A DNA stretch of 64,000 nucleotides from Cladorhizidae sp. MBARI D1340-BT2 (lineage: Eukaryota; Porifera; Demospongiae; Poecilosclerida; Cladorhizidae). This document shows, piece by piece, positions 45,134 through 55,312 of this stretch. The notes beneath the pieces were generated by a model. That model saw only the letters and a list, made by a program, of their open reading frames with translations. It ran no database searches and had not been told where the DNA came from. The translations under genes were made by a program, and so were the position numbers. Where the stretch lies: contig JAQNBH010000015.1 in the NCBI GenBank assembly GCA_028752905.1, positions 30,373,988 to 30,437,987 of the forward strand, read 5' to 3'. The number at the start of each line of letters is the position of its first letter. Within the stretch, counting starts at the first letter, position 1.

Positions 45134-46221
45134 TCCCTGGCTATCTGCCCAAAGTCATGGCAATGATAGCACTGTGGGCCTCTGGTAGGATCGAACCTGG
45201 AGTAGTTCCTCTCTTGTGCAGCTCCTGGTGATGGCCGCTCTGCAGGTGGTGATGGGGCCTGCATCGTCCCTCGGTCCTTGCCTGTAATAACCACCTCTGG
45301 ACGGTCCTTATCGACTCCCCTGCCTCCTCGAGTCGTCCATACGTTGATCCTGCCATACTGGTCGTGCTCTCTTGTCCTCACTGTTTCTACTTCTGATGGC
45401 AATATGATGGTCTGCTATCTCAGCCATCTGTAGTGGTGAAGTGGGGTTCTGGTCCCTCACCCATGTTCTGATCTGCTCTGGCAGGATCTATACGACCCTC
45501 TCCATCACTATTATGTCTCGTTGCTGCTCCTTTGTTCGGTCCAGCCTGCAAAGAGCATCAGAGCTCTCTGAACCACTTCGACGACCGTCTCATCTCGCTT
45601 CATCCATAGGTCATTCCAGCATACCCGGAAAGCGTGCTCATCAATACCAAGAAAGATTAACAATGCAACCTTTACCTTTGTGAAGGTCGCCTGGTCCTCG
45701 GGTGGGAGCTGCAGTACCATTCAGGTCATTCTGCCATCCAATAGTGGTGTCAGCTTTGACACCCAGTAGCGTGGAGCTACCTCGTACAAGAGCATCTGCT
45801 GCTCAAATGTGAGAAGGAAGGCATCAGCATTCTCGATGTCTGTTAATTTGGGTAGGGTTGGAAGGTGCCTCCCACAAACCTTGTCCTCTTTTCTCCAGAG
45901 ATCCTCCCTTCTCTCCCTCTCTTCATCTCTACGGCGCCATTCACTAGCTTCTTCTCGAGCCAACTCCCTCTCTTTCTCTCTATCCTCCCTCTCCTTCTCA
46001 CGTGTTTCCTCGAGTTCCTTTTGTCTTAACTGCTCCTGTCTTTCTAGGAGTACTTCCTGGTCTGCTCTCAGTTGGAGACGATCTTGCTCTGCCTGAGCAG
46101 CCAGCTTGACTTCCTTCTGTTCCTGTCTTTCCAAGAGTGCTGTTTCTCTCTGTATGAGCTGCACCCGGAACTGTTCCTGTCTCTCTCTGTGTTGCTCCTC
46201 TGCTTTCTGAGCATTTTCCAT
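45067..46221 (-). pseudogene. Gag of the Gmr1-like element
   Basis: The N-terminal part (45721-46221) is a long Glu/Arg/Gln coiled coil followed by L-P-T-L-P-K-L-T-D-I and Y-W-V-S-K-L-T-P-L-L capsid-like motifs. A TGA stop at the end of this frame separates it from the rest of the capsid (45511-45720). A zinc knuckle lies near 45130-45175, C-Y-H-C-H-D-F-G-Q-I-A-R-E-C, in which the metal-binding His is replaced by Gln. Gag would package the RNA; this copy cannot make an intact product. Confidence 0.75.
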
Positions 46222-46553
46222 GACCTTCAGCCATCTCTCTTCATCCCGTTGTTGGTGTTCTGTTGGTGTTCTGCTTGCTCTGCCTTATCTCGGAGTCTCG
46301 CCTCCCTCTCTGAGCACTGCATTGACGTTAGAAGAGTAATCAATTTTAGCACATCACCTGATGTCTGGTCCTTGACTGCAGGTTCTCACACTGTCTCCTA
46401 ATTTGCTGTCTACTTGTTCTCCTGTCACCTCCGAATATTTGGGTGAGGGAAGGTGTTCATGATCCTTACTCCTTGTTCTGTTGCCCATTCTTCTTTTTCT
46501 TTTCTGTTGTTTTCAGTAGCGTGGATTACTTGGTTGTTGGCTGTAGATTCGTT

Positions 46554-46566
46554 ACCGCTGCCACCA
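46554..46566 (-). promoter_or_regulatory. Primer-binding-site candidate of the Gmr1-like element
   Basis: On the minus strand TGGTGGCAGCGG begins two bases after the 5' LTR end. TGG at this place pairs with the CCA end of a tRNA. I could not assign the tRNA. Confidence 0.5.
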
Positions 46567-46568
46567 GT

Positions 46569-46874
46569 TGTCAGGGAGTCACTATCTCGATAGCTAAACC
46601 CGAGTTGCGATTATAAATATATTCCAAGAACTGCCATTCACTCAACACATTCACTTACAATATCAGCCCATCTGCTGTTGCTCCAGTCTGGCTCCCTTAA
46701 ATAGGCTACCAGACTGGACCCCAGCAATTCATTTTATGGAAATACACCAAAACGCATAATTAATCAGATTGTTCTATGTCTATGCTTGTTCATTAATCTG
46801 TTAATTAGTATATGTTAGTGTTAGGTTGTTAAATAGTCTGTCAGGGGGCTCCATGGGTGGAGAGATCCCTGACG
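46569..46874 (-). repeat. 5' LTR of the Gmr1-like element
   Basis: Partner of 41407-41713. On the plus strand it starts TGTCAGGGAG and ends CCCTGACG, where the last base of the expected CA end has changed. A TATAAATA box (near 46613) lies within it. Confidence 0.9.
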
Positions 46875-47334
46875 CCTGGCCATAGGCAACAACCAATATA
46901 CTGCTGAAATGGGGCATGGCTGAATTCCAGAAGTGGTGCCACTGCTGAACATGGTTATTGCTAAGACCCGGGCAGTGGGATGGAGATACCAGACAAACAC
47001 TCCTGACAACACATGGCAGATAAGCACCTCAGAAAATTTGACAGACAAAACTTGGCACTACTGAGATACCCCTACATTGAAGGATGTGTCTGACAGCCCC
47101 ACAGAAAAGAGCTTTAAGACCACGAGTCATTAATGTCACACCATAGTACCATGTCCTGATGGTGGCATAGTGAGTTTGAGTGGAGGGCCACAGCACTGCA
47201 GGATGTGGTCAGGCATCTACAAGTATAGCCTAGTCTCCTGGGGGTGGGGGTGGGAGGGGGGGGCTTTTAAATTACCAACACTTTCTCTATCTCGAGTTAC
47301 AGAATCAAAATAACCCCGCACAAAGATTGATGGA

Positions 47335-47465
47335 GTAAACAAGTGATAGTACAATAGCTATTATGATGTTACAAACAGCTACAGGTAACCCTACACATTA
47401 TAGGCAGTTGACATCTGACACACTTGGTATTATGGTGGGCTGCATATAAAGTTGCTGTTGGACTC
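47335..47465 (+). repeat. Third fragment of the CCP-exon intron repeat
   Basis: Matches 34018-34135 and 39510-39620 (AAGTGATAGTA, TTACAAACAGCT, CAGTTGACATCTGAC, ACTTGGTATTA). No third CCP exon is found next to it, so a further duplicate has probably been lost. The rest of 46946-47832 shows no gene. Confidence 0.6.
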
Positions 47466-47832
47466 TTGCTGATACTCCTCCAGTCCTATAGTCTTAGCAT
47501 ACAACACGATTATTTGATACTGTAGGGCAATAGCATAAAGATTGCTATGTCTTATTGTGGCAACAACTATTTCCAGCAGGATTATAATAGACCTGATAAT
47601 AAGTGTAGGCACATACTGTAATTAACAATCAAAATAGAAGGGGAAATATAATAACAATGTTCCAGCTACTAATAATTAACAACATAACAAAAAGAATATG
47701 ACAAAAATAAACTCCTAAAGTAATAATTAACATCACATATACACAGTTACAAGTGCATCTCTCCATGACCTCCCACTGACCCCAACATGGACACTGCATT
47801 CACCCTCTGAACTGCCACCAAGATACACTGCA

Positions 47833-48895
47833 GGTGGTAAGCACCGGCGGTACTAAGGGGGGGCGAAGGGGGCGTCCGCCCCCCCAACCAACACAGCTTT
47901 ACCAGCCAGCTAGCTCTATCATTCACACACAGATCAGTCACACAGAATTTGATGCCGAGTCTGGACGACACATGACCACTATCACGAGAATAAGATTGAG
48001 TCGAGTGCTGCTTGCTATTGCAAATTGTAGCTTTGAGCTGGCAGCTAGTGAATGTGCTTGTGTCGTAGACTCGTAGAGACCTAGTGAATAGTGTAGTGGA
48101 GAGCGATTTCTCACCTGACCTGCGTAAATCAGTGCGAGTTTAATTATTCGCGTTAATAATTTTTTTAATCAATTAAATTTTTTTTAAATTTTATTATTAT
48201 TATTTTTTTATTTTAATTTTTTATTTTATTTATTTTTTAAATTTTATATATAACAGCTAGCGTCCAGATTATTTTATTTTTAGTGTAAAGGGACTAACTT
48301 TAGACAATAACTGGAGATGCTGAACTGTCTACTTTCCCATTAGTGTTGCCCACAAATCATTGTCATTGTCTAATCATCAGCTCTGAAAACAGAGTTTTCC
48401 CTGAGGAGAGACCTTCTTCAAAATTGCAAAACAGTTCTGGATGTATTACAAGTTTTGCATCAGACTGATCTGCACAGAGTGTATATATGGAGAACTATGC
48501 CAACTTTATCGTTTGTTTGTCACACTTCCTGTGACCACAGCATCCTATGAGAGAAGCTTTAGTAAACTCAACCATTGTTAAAAACAAGCTTCGATCCATG
48601 ATATCTCAAGAGAGAGTACAGAACTTAAATGATTGAAAATGATATCACTGCTAAGCTAAATTATGACTCTATTACTGACACCTTTGCGTCCATGGGACCT
48701 CAACAAATACAATTATGATTCCAAAAAATATAAGATATAATATAAATCAATGGCCTTAATGTTAATTTCTGCATGACATAAAAAATAAAAAATTTCCTGG
48801 AGGTGATATATTGTAGAATGCAGACCATCCCTAGCTATTTTGCATGCACCATGCAATTGTAGCTATGTTTCTCCCCCCCAACATAGTAATGCTGT
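47833..48895 (+). mobile_element. hAT-type relic with an internal deletion
   Basis: The left end (about 47835-47885: GTACTAAGGGGGGGCGAAGG) and the right end (about 48866-48895: TCTCCCCCCCAACATAGTAA) look like imperfect inverted repeats of a hAT element. Near 48525-48690 the plus strand encodes, across two frame changes, V-T-T-A-S-Y-E-R-S-F-S-K-L, K-N-K-L-R-S-M-I-S-Q-E-R and I-E-N-D-I-T-A-K. This is the C-terminal dimerisation region of hAT transposases, including the catalytic Glu in Y-E-R-S-F. Most of the transposase is missing. Confidence 0.55.
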
Positions 48896-48949
48896 GCACA
48901 CCTGTGGTGGTAAGCATGGGTCTTCTTCATCCCCTTTCCTTTGATGTAC

Positions 48950-49130
48950 TCTTCACCCCTCAGGGGTTGGTTCAGGGGACTGCTCCTTTAGTGCCACAGT
49001 TGCCTTCAGGTCCTCAAGGTTTAGCACAATGGAACCCTCCAGGTCCACCTTCAACCACTCCAACTCCATTTTCCTCTCCTCCAGCTCATCCTCAGTTTTC
49101 TGGCACTTCATTTCCTTGTCCTCCACTTGC
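48950..49130 (-). other. Possible coiled-coil exon (minus) or Pro-rich exon (plus)
   Basis: On the minus strand a TTGATGCAG acceptor precedes 58 codons of charged heptads (E-D-E-L-E-E-R-K-M-E-L-E-W-L) ending E-P-T-P-E-G and a stop. On the plus strand the same bases form a Pro/Gly-rich frame with its own acceptor (CACCCCTCAG) and donor (GTAAGG near 49170). GC content is above the surroundings. I favour the coiled coil because of its heptad pattern, but find no other exon of such a gene. Confidence 0.3.
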
Positions 49131-49179
49131 ATCAACAAAGAAAACCTGCAGTCGGTTGAGGAGGCTGTGGTAAGGTAGT

Positions 49180-50289
49180 ATTCCTTGCATACTGTTGGAA
49201 AAGCTAGAGCATTAGCTTGAAAATTGGCACGAGGTAACTTTGGTGAGAATATCCTGAAAAAAAGAGATGCCAACCAATGGGGAGAAGGGATTTCCCAGAA
49301 CTCACAATATATGAACTGATACTAAGGAAATGGATCATGCTAAAATGTTTTCAGCATTCTGGAGCAACTGCACAGAATTCCAAACCATTTGGAAGAAATG
49401 TGTAGAGGCAGTGCAACAATTATACAAGAGGTTGACTGACTAAGTTGAGCAGGTTTTTATTTTGCAGGCTTAAGTATTTTGTGTGGAATGATTATGTATT
49501 TTGTGGTGTATTTTGTGGTGTAGTGATAAATTTATGTTTACAAATATGTGTTTAGCAGAATTGCAATGCAGTTTATATCTCCAGGGCTGAATATGTAATA
49601 TACATGCACATCAATAAGTGTTATTACTGTACAAGTTCAGCACTTCAGTTCACTATTTATAATACAGTAGTCTCTCTTTCACGAGAACCAGCTTCATCTC
49701 CAATAATGACACCATTAGAGTGCACTTACCTATACTCCTACTCTAGCCAGTCCACCTCTACAGCAAGACCACTGAAGAGTCCTTAAATAACTTGCACAAA
49801 TCAACACCTTGTGCATTATTCAATACAGCAGTAGAGTTTATAGAACCACTGCACCTGAGAGATTAGTACCTAGTTGTATGCACTACTAGTGGGCAGTTAG
49901 CCATTGGTTCTTATAATTGTAGTTGTGTGTTTAAAGAATAGAAGTGGCAAGTCTTTGCACATACAAGTCAACCATTCATGGCCACTGTACAGTGATACAC
50001 ACAGTAATATAAAGTGGGTCTAACCTCTTGCTCCATCCACCTCCATTTGTAGATGTTTTATGCTACTACACCTTCTTTAAATAAATTTCAAGAATTGTTT
50101 TTCCAATTCAGGGGGTATATATCGTAAAAGCTTTTTTGTGTTTATAATCTACCACTGGAAATTTTTTTTTGACAAAACAGCAGCAATCAGCCCTTCTGCC
50201 CACCACCCAACCCCCTACCTCTCTCCTACCCCCAAAACAAGCAATAATCCGTAGTTTGTGGCCTCTTCAACTGTTTAATCATCTTTGAT
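49180..50289. other. Stretch without a recognisable gene
   Basis: AT-rich sequence with a C-rich patch near 50190-50240. No domain or repeat partner was recognised. Confidence 0.35.
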
Positions 50290-51210
50290 AGGACCTTCCA
50301 TAAGTACCTAATGTACTTGCTGTACTTAGCACAGCTGAAAGTTCTCCAAAATACACCTATTTCTGTGTCCTTCCACCCATTCCTCCTTATCCTTGCTTTC
50401 ACTTCCCTCTGTATGTATTCCTTAAGTTTGTGTCATAGATTTTCAATTGGGTTGGCCTCAGGTAATTCCAGTGCAGTCCTCTACCAGTACACACAGTTTG
50501 ATCCATGAAGGTCTTGGCCAAGTGGGATATGTGCTTAATATCATTGTCCTGCATGAACCGTGGTTGTCGTCAGGCAAAATGTCCTGCAAAAAGGGTAGCA
50601 AGGTCTTATCCAAATATTCTACATACACTTGTCCCCCACATTGCACTATATGTTGGTAATCTTGTCCCCCACATTGCACTATATGTTTGTAATCTTGTCC
50701 CCCAACATGATGCCAAATCTTGCTTCACCTCTCAGGCTTATCCCAATCCAGACGTGAACCTTACTTAACTGAGTGTTTTGACTTGAAATTGCATCAATAA
50801 TCACATAGTTTTGTAATTAGTGCACTTGGTTTGTTCTGAGGAGAGGGGGGCGTCACCTCTTTTTCAGCTACAGAAGCACCTGCGAGTTTGAAGTTGTAGT
50901 GTGCACTCATCAGCCCACATTACATCTTCAAACCCGCCAGACCCTTCTGTATGAAGCTACTGAGACAGCTCTGATCCCTTGACCTGTTTGGGTGGTAGCG
51001 GTTACGAGGTTAGCCTTACCTCCCAGTTAGAATAAATACATACACATGTCTGATAAGTTGGCTGCCACGAAATATCCATCCAACAACAGACTGATGCTGG
51101 AGAACTGTGTTGAGAGTGTTTGCATAGACTCTAGATTTCAATACATGGAGAAGCTGGAATGCTAGGGTCTCATTATCAAGCTTCATCTGCTCATTCACAT
51201 CTTTTTTAAA
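50290..51210 (-). pseudogene. Tc1/mariner transposase relic
   Basis: The minus-strand blocks in order are L-D-N-E-T-L-A-F-Q-L-L, V-V-G-W-I-F-R-G-S (51016-51198), then E-D-V-M-W-A-D-E-C-T-L-Q-L with the first catalytic Asp (near 50930), K-V-H-V-W-I-G-I-S near 50760 and M-Q-D-N-D-I-K-H near 50560 with the second Asp. The P-x-x-N-P-I-E block is eroded (near 50455). A short tandem triplication of about 30 bases with TAGTGCAATGTGGGGGACAA lies at 50625-50705. Several stops and frame changes are present. Confidence 0.7.
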
Positions 51211-51506
51211 TCTCTGATCGCAATAGAAGGTCCTCCACTTCCCGCCCGCCTACAATTGCTGCAGTTTTGCTGTAGCAGAGCATAAAATTCATTATCCCAC
51301 AATATTTGCAGGCTTGCTTTTATTGGCCAGTCTATGTTTAGTGTGTGTGGTGTGAGTATTTTTTCTGAAGCTAGTGTTTATGTTTTCTCATCCTAGTGAA
51401 TGTGGTGTGAGTATGTTTAGTGTGTGTGGTGTGGGTATGTATTCTGATGCTAATGTGTATGGTGTGGGCATATTTTCTCATCCTAGTGTATGTGGTGTGA
51501 GTCTAG

Positions 51507-52535
51507 ATGGCACAGAGCCATGCTGGGAACAAACTGAAGAGTTACCCACTGTCTTTCAAAGTAGAAGTTGTGGAATGGTCCAGGACACAAGTAATGCAGA
51601 ACATGACGTTGACTGCTAAAATTGTCAGGAAAAAATTGAGAGAGAGGAATGAAAAATATGATGCTTTGCTTGATGCCAATATAGGCAGTGGGATGAAGAA
51701 GAGGAAACTGCATGGTGACCAATTTTCAGCTAACAAGTTGACTCATAGGTCTTACTACCTAGAGCCAGAGAGCTCTGAAGGTAGGGTTGTTGATAACAAG
51801 GATATCCCACTACCTAGAGCTAGAGCACTTTGAATGCAGGGATGTTTGCAACAAGGATCTCCTGGAGAAAGCCTTACACATTGCTGAAAGAATAGATATA
51901 CATTACTTCCTTCCATGTGGCTGTCTGGACGGAAGAAGCAAAGGAATGTGGGGTTAAGGCGGCACGCAAAAAAACCTCAAATGGTGCCAGAAGACTATAA
52001 GCTGAAGCTGACACTTTACCCATGAACAATATTTGAGAGAGCTTCATGGCTATAGAAAATGTGAGATTGGCAACATAGATCAAACAATGTGCAGGTAAGC
52101 TTTGATTCAGCACCTTATGCCACAACAATTGTCATGGAGAGCGAATTGTTCAAATCATTACTACTGGTGCTAAAAATAAGAGTTTCATTATAGCTTTGTG
52201 TGTAAGGCGCCAAAATGAACATTGGGCCCAGCTCAACTTCATATGCCCGATAATCTTTAAGTCATTGCCACTGAAAATGGATGGATGACTTAATCTAAAG
52301 TGCATAGCTGGTTACATAAAGTGTGGGGCTAGTCTTCAGAGCTCACTCCATCCTTTATGTGGTAGCTCAAACGGCATATAGGTCCTAGAGGAAATACACA
52401 TCAGCGAAAGTGTTACAAAGGAGATTGAAGAGGAGAACAACAACAACAAAGATCCCCTTGCAAATCTTCAGATGAAGAAGCTGATGAAGTGGAGGGCCTG
52501 GAATAATCTGGTGATGAGGGTGGGGAGTAGTTATG
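51507..52535 (+). pseudogene. Pogo/Tigger-like transposase relic
   Basis: The start is M-A-Q-S-H-A-G-N-K-L-K-S-Y with F-K-V-E-V-V-E-W-S (51507-51590), followed by a K-K-R-K-L stretch. After frame changes come N-V-G-L-R-R-H near 51940, M-V-P-E-D-Y-K-L-K near 51980, a degraded D-x-T region near 52080, and C-H-G-E-R-I-V-Q-I-I-T-T-G-A-K-N-K-S-F near 52130-52190. The tail near 52460-52530 is acidic (S-S-D-E-E-A-D-E). This is the layout of pogo/Tigger transposases. It lies directly upstream of the receptor's last intron-exon border and is unrelated in strand and sequence to the MITE at 40353. Confidence 0.65.
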
Positions 52536-52835
52536 AACAATACACACTGCCTGGCATAACAATACAATAGCTCTATTCTTTCAGGTTAAGTTAAATTTTT
52601 GTGCACATGCTTCACCACCCTCTGGACCCATGTACGAATCAAGTGCAAAGTTTAATGTGTATTATATGGAGTACTAGAGTTATCTCTTTGCTTACCATCA
52701 GGCAGGGTTACTAGAGCAAGTGCCCACCCATCAGAATTTTGAGATAAAAGGTTAATTGCCCATGAGCGTTGTTGCTTACTCTAATGGTATGTGTCTATAT
52801 ATAAATATGTTGTGTATAATAATGTGTATGTGCAG

Positions 52836-53065
52836 CGAGTGCGCCTGTAGCTGTTGCTGCTGCTGCTGGTGTGTGCATCTTCCTGCTGGTGCTGTTGTGT
52901 GGAATGGCTGCAGGAGTAGGTGCAATTGTCTACAACAAGTGCAGCAGGGAGACACGCCCACCCAGCCAGTCCCCACCTCCTGCTCCACTGTATGAGGAGA
53001 TTGAGTTACCTACTAAACATGAAGTTGAAGTTCAACATAATATAGCTTATGGACATGTACATTAA
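52836..53065 (+). CDS. Receptor gene, last exon: transmembrane helix and cytoplasmic tail
   Basis: The acceptor TGTATGTGCAG ends at 52835; the exon enters in phase 1 and ends with TAA. It encodes a hydrophobic helix of about 30 residues (V-A-V-A-A-A-A-G-V-C-I-F-L-L-V-L-L-C-G, on to A-I-V-Y), a stop-transfer K-C-S-R, and a Pro-rich stretch. The tail holds two tyrosines: Y-E-E-I, the preferred ligand of Src-type SH2 domains, and I-A-Y-G-H-V, which fits the ITIM consensus [IVLS]-x-Y-x-x-[IVL]. The two tyrosines are 19 residues apart. Together with the FN3-like and CCP exons this makes a type I receptor that could signal through SH2 proteins. Signalling is inferred from the motifs only. Confidence 0.8.
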
Positions 53066-53869
53066 TTAATACTTGTTAACACTTGATTAACATACACATG
53101 AACTATATATATATATAATATACTATATGTTATTCATTAAATAACCAGAATCTCTTTAGTAATTTTAATGTCATTCTCTATTGCGGTCCTTCTCTAATAG
53201 GTGGATCTAAAGGTCAAGCAAATGGGCTCTGTTCAATCTTGCATTTAACCTCTAACCCTCCAAGGTCCACCTACACAGTCAGGCATTTTGCCCTTCACAA
53301 TTTTGTCCAGGAGCTCAGGAAAGTAAGTGGCTTTATTAAGGGATCTAGACCATTTGCTACAGGTTGCTTGCAGCTTTTGATCCTGCTGAATCAGCATTTT
53401 TCAACTTGAAGATATTAATACCATGTACTCGAATTCCACTAACAGATACCTCCATGAAGGCTAGAATCCTAGAGCATCTAGCTAAATCATTAATAACAAA
53501 TTTTGATTCATAGTTAGCTACGAAAACAGCAAGCACACAATTCTCAGAATGGGTGTACTCTGAACTCATGATGGTGACCACAATCATACATACTGGAAAG
53601 GTAATACAATAAAACATTACATTCAAATAGGTATTATATTACTTTCCCCCTCCCATTGTTATTGTGTCAAAAAAGTCATGTTTAGATATACAGGAGCCAT
53701 AACAATCTGGTGGGCGATGGTTACGTCTTGACTAATTTGATGATGATAATTCGACTGGGTTGTCATTTATGTACGATATCTAATCCCTGAGCTGTCACTG
53801 ATGTTTCCTTGGGATTCTCATAGCATATTTTTAGGCAATTGTGATGTACAATCATGATCTTTGTACCTC
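53066..53869. other. 3' flank of the receptor gene
   Basis: A likely poly(A) region follows within 100 bases (TCATTAAATAA near 53133). The rest shows no recognised domain and may include the 3' end of the neighbouring Ty3/gypsy relic. Confidence 0.35.
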
Positions 53870-55312
53870 CAATTACGATAATTAACAGGACTCATCCTAG
53901 CAATCACACTATAAGGTCCCCTCCATAGAGAAGCCAATTTCTTGGTTCTAACAGTTTTAACAGCTGGGATAAACAAGTAGATATGATCACCAACTTCAAA
54001 TTCTTCAATTTCCTTCCTGTAGTTGTCTTCATGCGACTAGCAGCAATGTTGCTTCGTGCAATATCACATGAAGTTCGAATGCACTTGCACACTCTTTGAA
54101 CATACTGAGGTATGCTCGAGACTGTAATAGAGAGGTTCTGACCAATATTACATCTACAGGTAATAATGGAGATCTTCCAAAAATGGGATAAAGCCGGTAG
54201 ATTCATTTGCAGATACATGTAAGTCAAATTGAGCCCTCTGTAATTCTACATCCCAGTTGTTCTGATTTTCCTGGAAGGTTTTGGCTAACATCTTTCAAAG
54301 TGCAATTCATTCTCTCCACTTGGGAAAATGACTGAGTGTGAGCAACAACAAAATTTTAAAGCTCTGGTCAATTACTTCACTGCAAAGGTTGGCGTCATGG
54401 TCACTATCGAGATGGGAAGAGGCAACATATCTACAAACCATCTCATCAACCAGTAGAGTGACTACTGTTTCACTGTCAGTTTTCTTCAGTGAGAAAGCTT
54501 CTACCCACTTACTATACCTAATAGATCAGTGACTACTAAAATATACAGATTGCCTCCCTCTGTATATATATGGCAGTGGGCCAGTTATGTCCCAAGATAT
54601 ATATCCACTGAAAAGGGTAATCTGCATTGATCACTTGTACAGGAACTTACGACGTTGGGTTAGACGCGTTTTTTGCTGGCATGGTCCATATGCTCGCACA
54701 TGGCTTTCAAAGTCTCGCTCATATCCTGGCCAATAAAATCACTCTTTAAACTTCTCAGTTGTTTTCAAGACACCACAGTGACCTTATTTTTAATGGGTAT
54801 GTTCCAGGACAGTGAGCCAAATGCCTTTTAGGATGACGATTTGTGATCAAGGAGAAGAATTAAGAGTTTCCTTAAATTTCCTGTAGAAAACAACCTTGTG
54901 TATAAATAGCGTCCAGGAGGGGGAATTCCCTGCTTCACAGCAGTCATTACAGTGATCAGATACTCCTGAGCCTGCTTGATATTGAGATAGGTTGAACTGA
55001 GATGGTGTTGTTTTGTGGCATTTCCCGTGGTAGGGCTGGGGCATTTACTATAATGCAACTGCAATGCCATTGTAGGTTATGGGCTTGTATTTGACATCAA
55101 AATTAAATTGTTGTAGAAAAAGTGTCCACCGCACAAGCCTCCCACCTACATCTTTGATTCCCTTAGACAAGTTAAACGATTGTAGTCAGTGACCAGAGTA
55201 AATTGAAAGCCATACAGGTATGTGTAAAACTATTTGATTGAAGCAAGTGCTTCTCTCTCAATTGTGGAATAATTTCTTTCTGCCTTGTTGTGTTGACGGC
55301 TCCAGTATAGGT
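53870..55312 (-). pseudogene. Ty3/gypsy relic: RNase H 3' part and integrase
   Basis: On the minus strand an RNase H fragment (55160-55312: E-R-E-A-L-A in one frame) is followed by the integrase core near 54420-54660 (L-Y-I-L-V-V-T-D, W-V-E-A-F-S-L, T-V-V-T-L-L-V-D-E-M) and the C-terminal GPY/F module near 53900-54010 (F-E-V-G-D-H-I-Y-L, S-L-W-R-G-P-Y-S-V-I). Integrase after RNase H is the ordinary Ty3/gypsy order. Frames are broken throughout. Confidence 0.65.

Larger units (their letters stand above)
41407..46874 (-). mobile_element. Gmr1-like Ty3/gypsy LTR retrotransposon, decayed
   Basis: This is a full-length element on the minus strand with two LTRs of about 306 bp (41407-41713 and 46569-46874). 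They differ by about 15 substitutions and two short indels, near 5% by my hand count. The coding order from 5' to 3' is gag, protease, integrase, reverse transcriptase, RNase H. Integrase before RT is unlike ordinary Ty3/gypsy and matches the Gmr1 group described by Goodwin and Poulter. Frameshifts and stops occur in gag, RT and RNase H, and the integrase has lost its catalytic Glu. No intact target-site duplication was seen. It lies in the receptor intron, antisense to the gene. Confidence 0.9.
38985..46945 (+). repeat. CCP-exon duplication unit 2 (with two insertions)
   Basis: This is the second copy of 33480-35690. It is expanded by a MITE (40353-40891) and an LTR retrotransposon (41407-46874). 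On either side of the LTR element the sequence matches 35590 and 35612-35690 of unit 1, which shows that both insertions came after, or are absent from, the other copy. Confidence 0.85.

Noticed and set aside
45809..46401. Ser/Leu-rich plus-strand frames
   Set aside because: They are antisense to the Glu/Arg-rich gag coiled coil, which forces open frames on the other strand.
41401..46880. Intact target-site duplication of the LTR element
   Set aside because: The five bases next to each LTR do not match, and comparison with the empty site at 35590-35615 suggests small losses at the junction, so I do not claim one.
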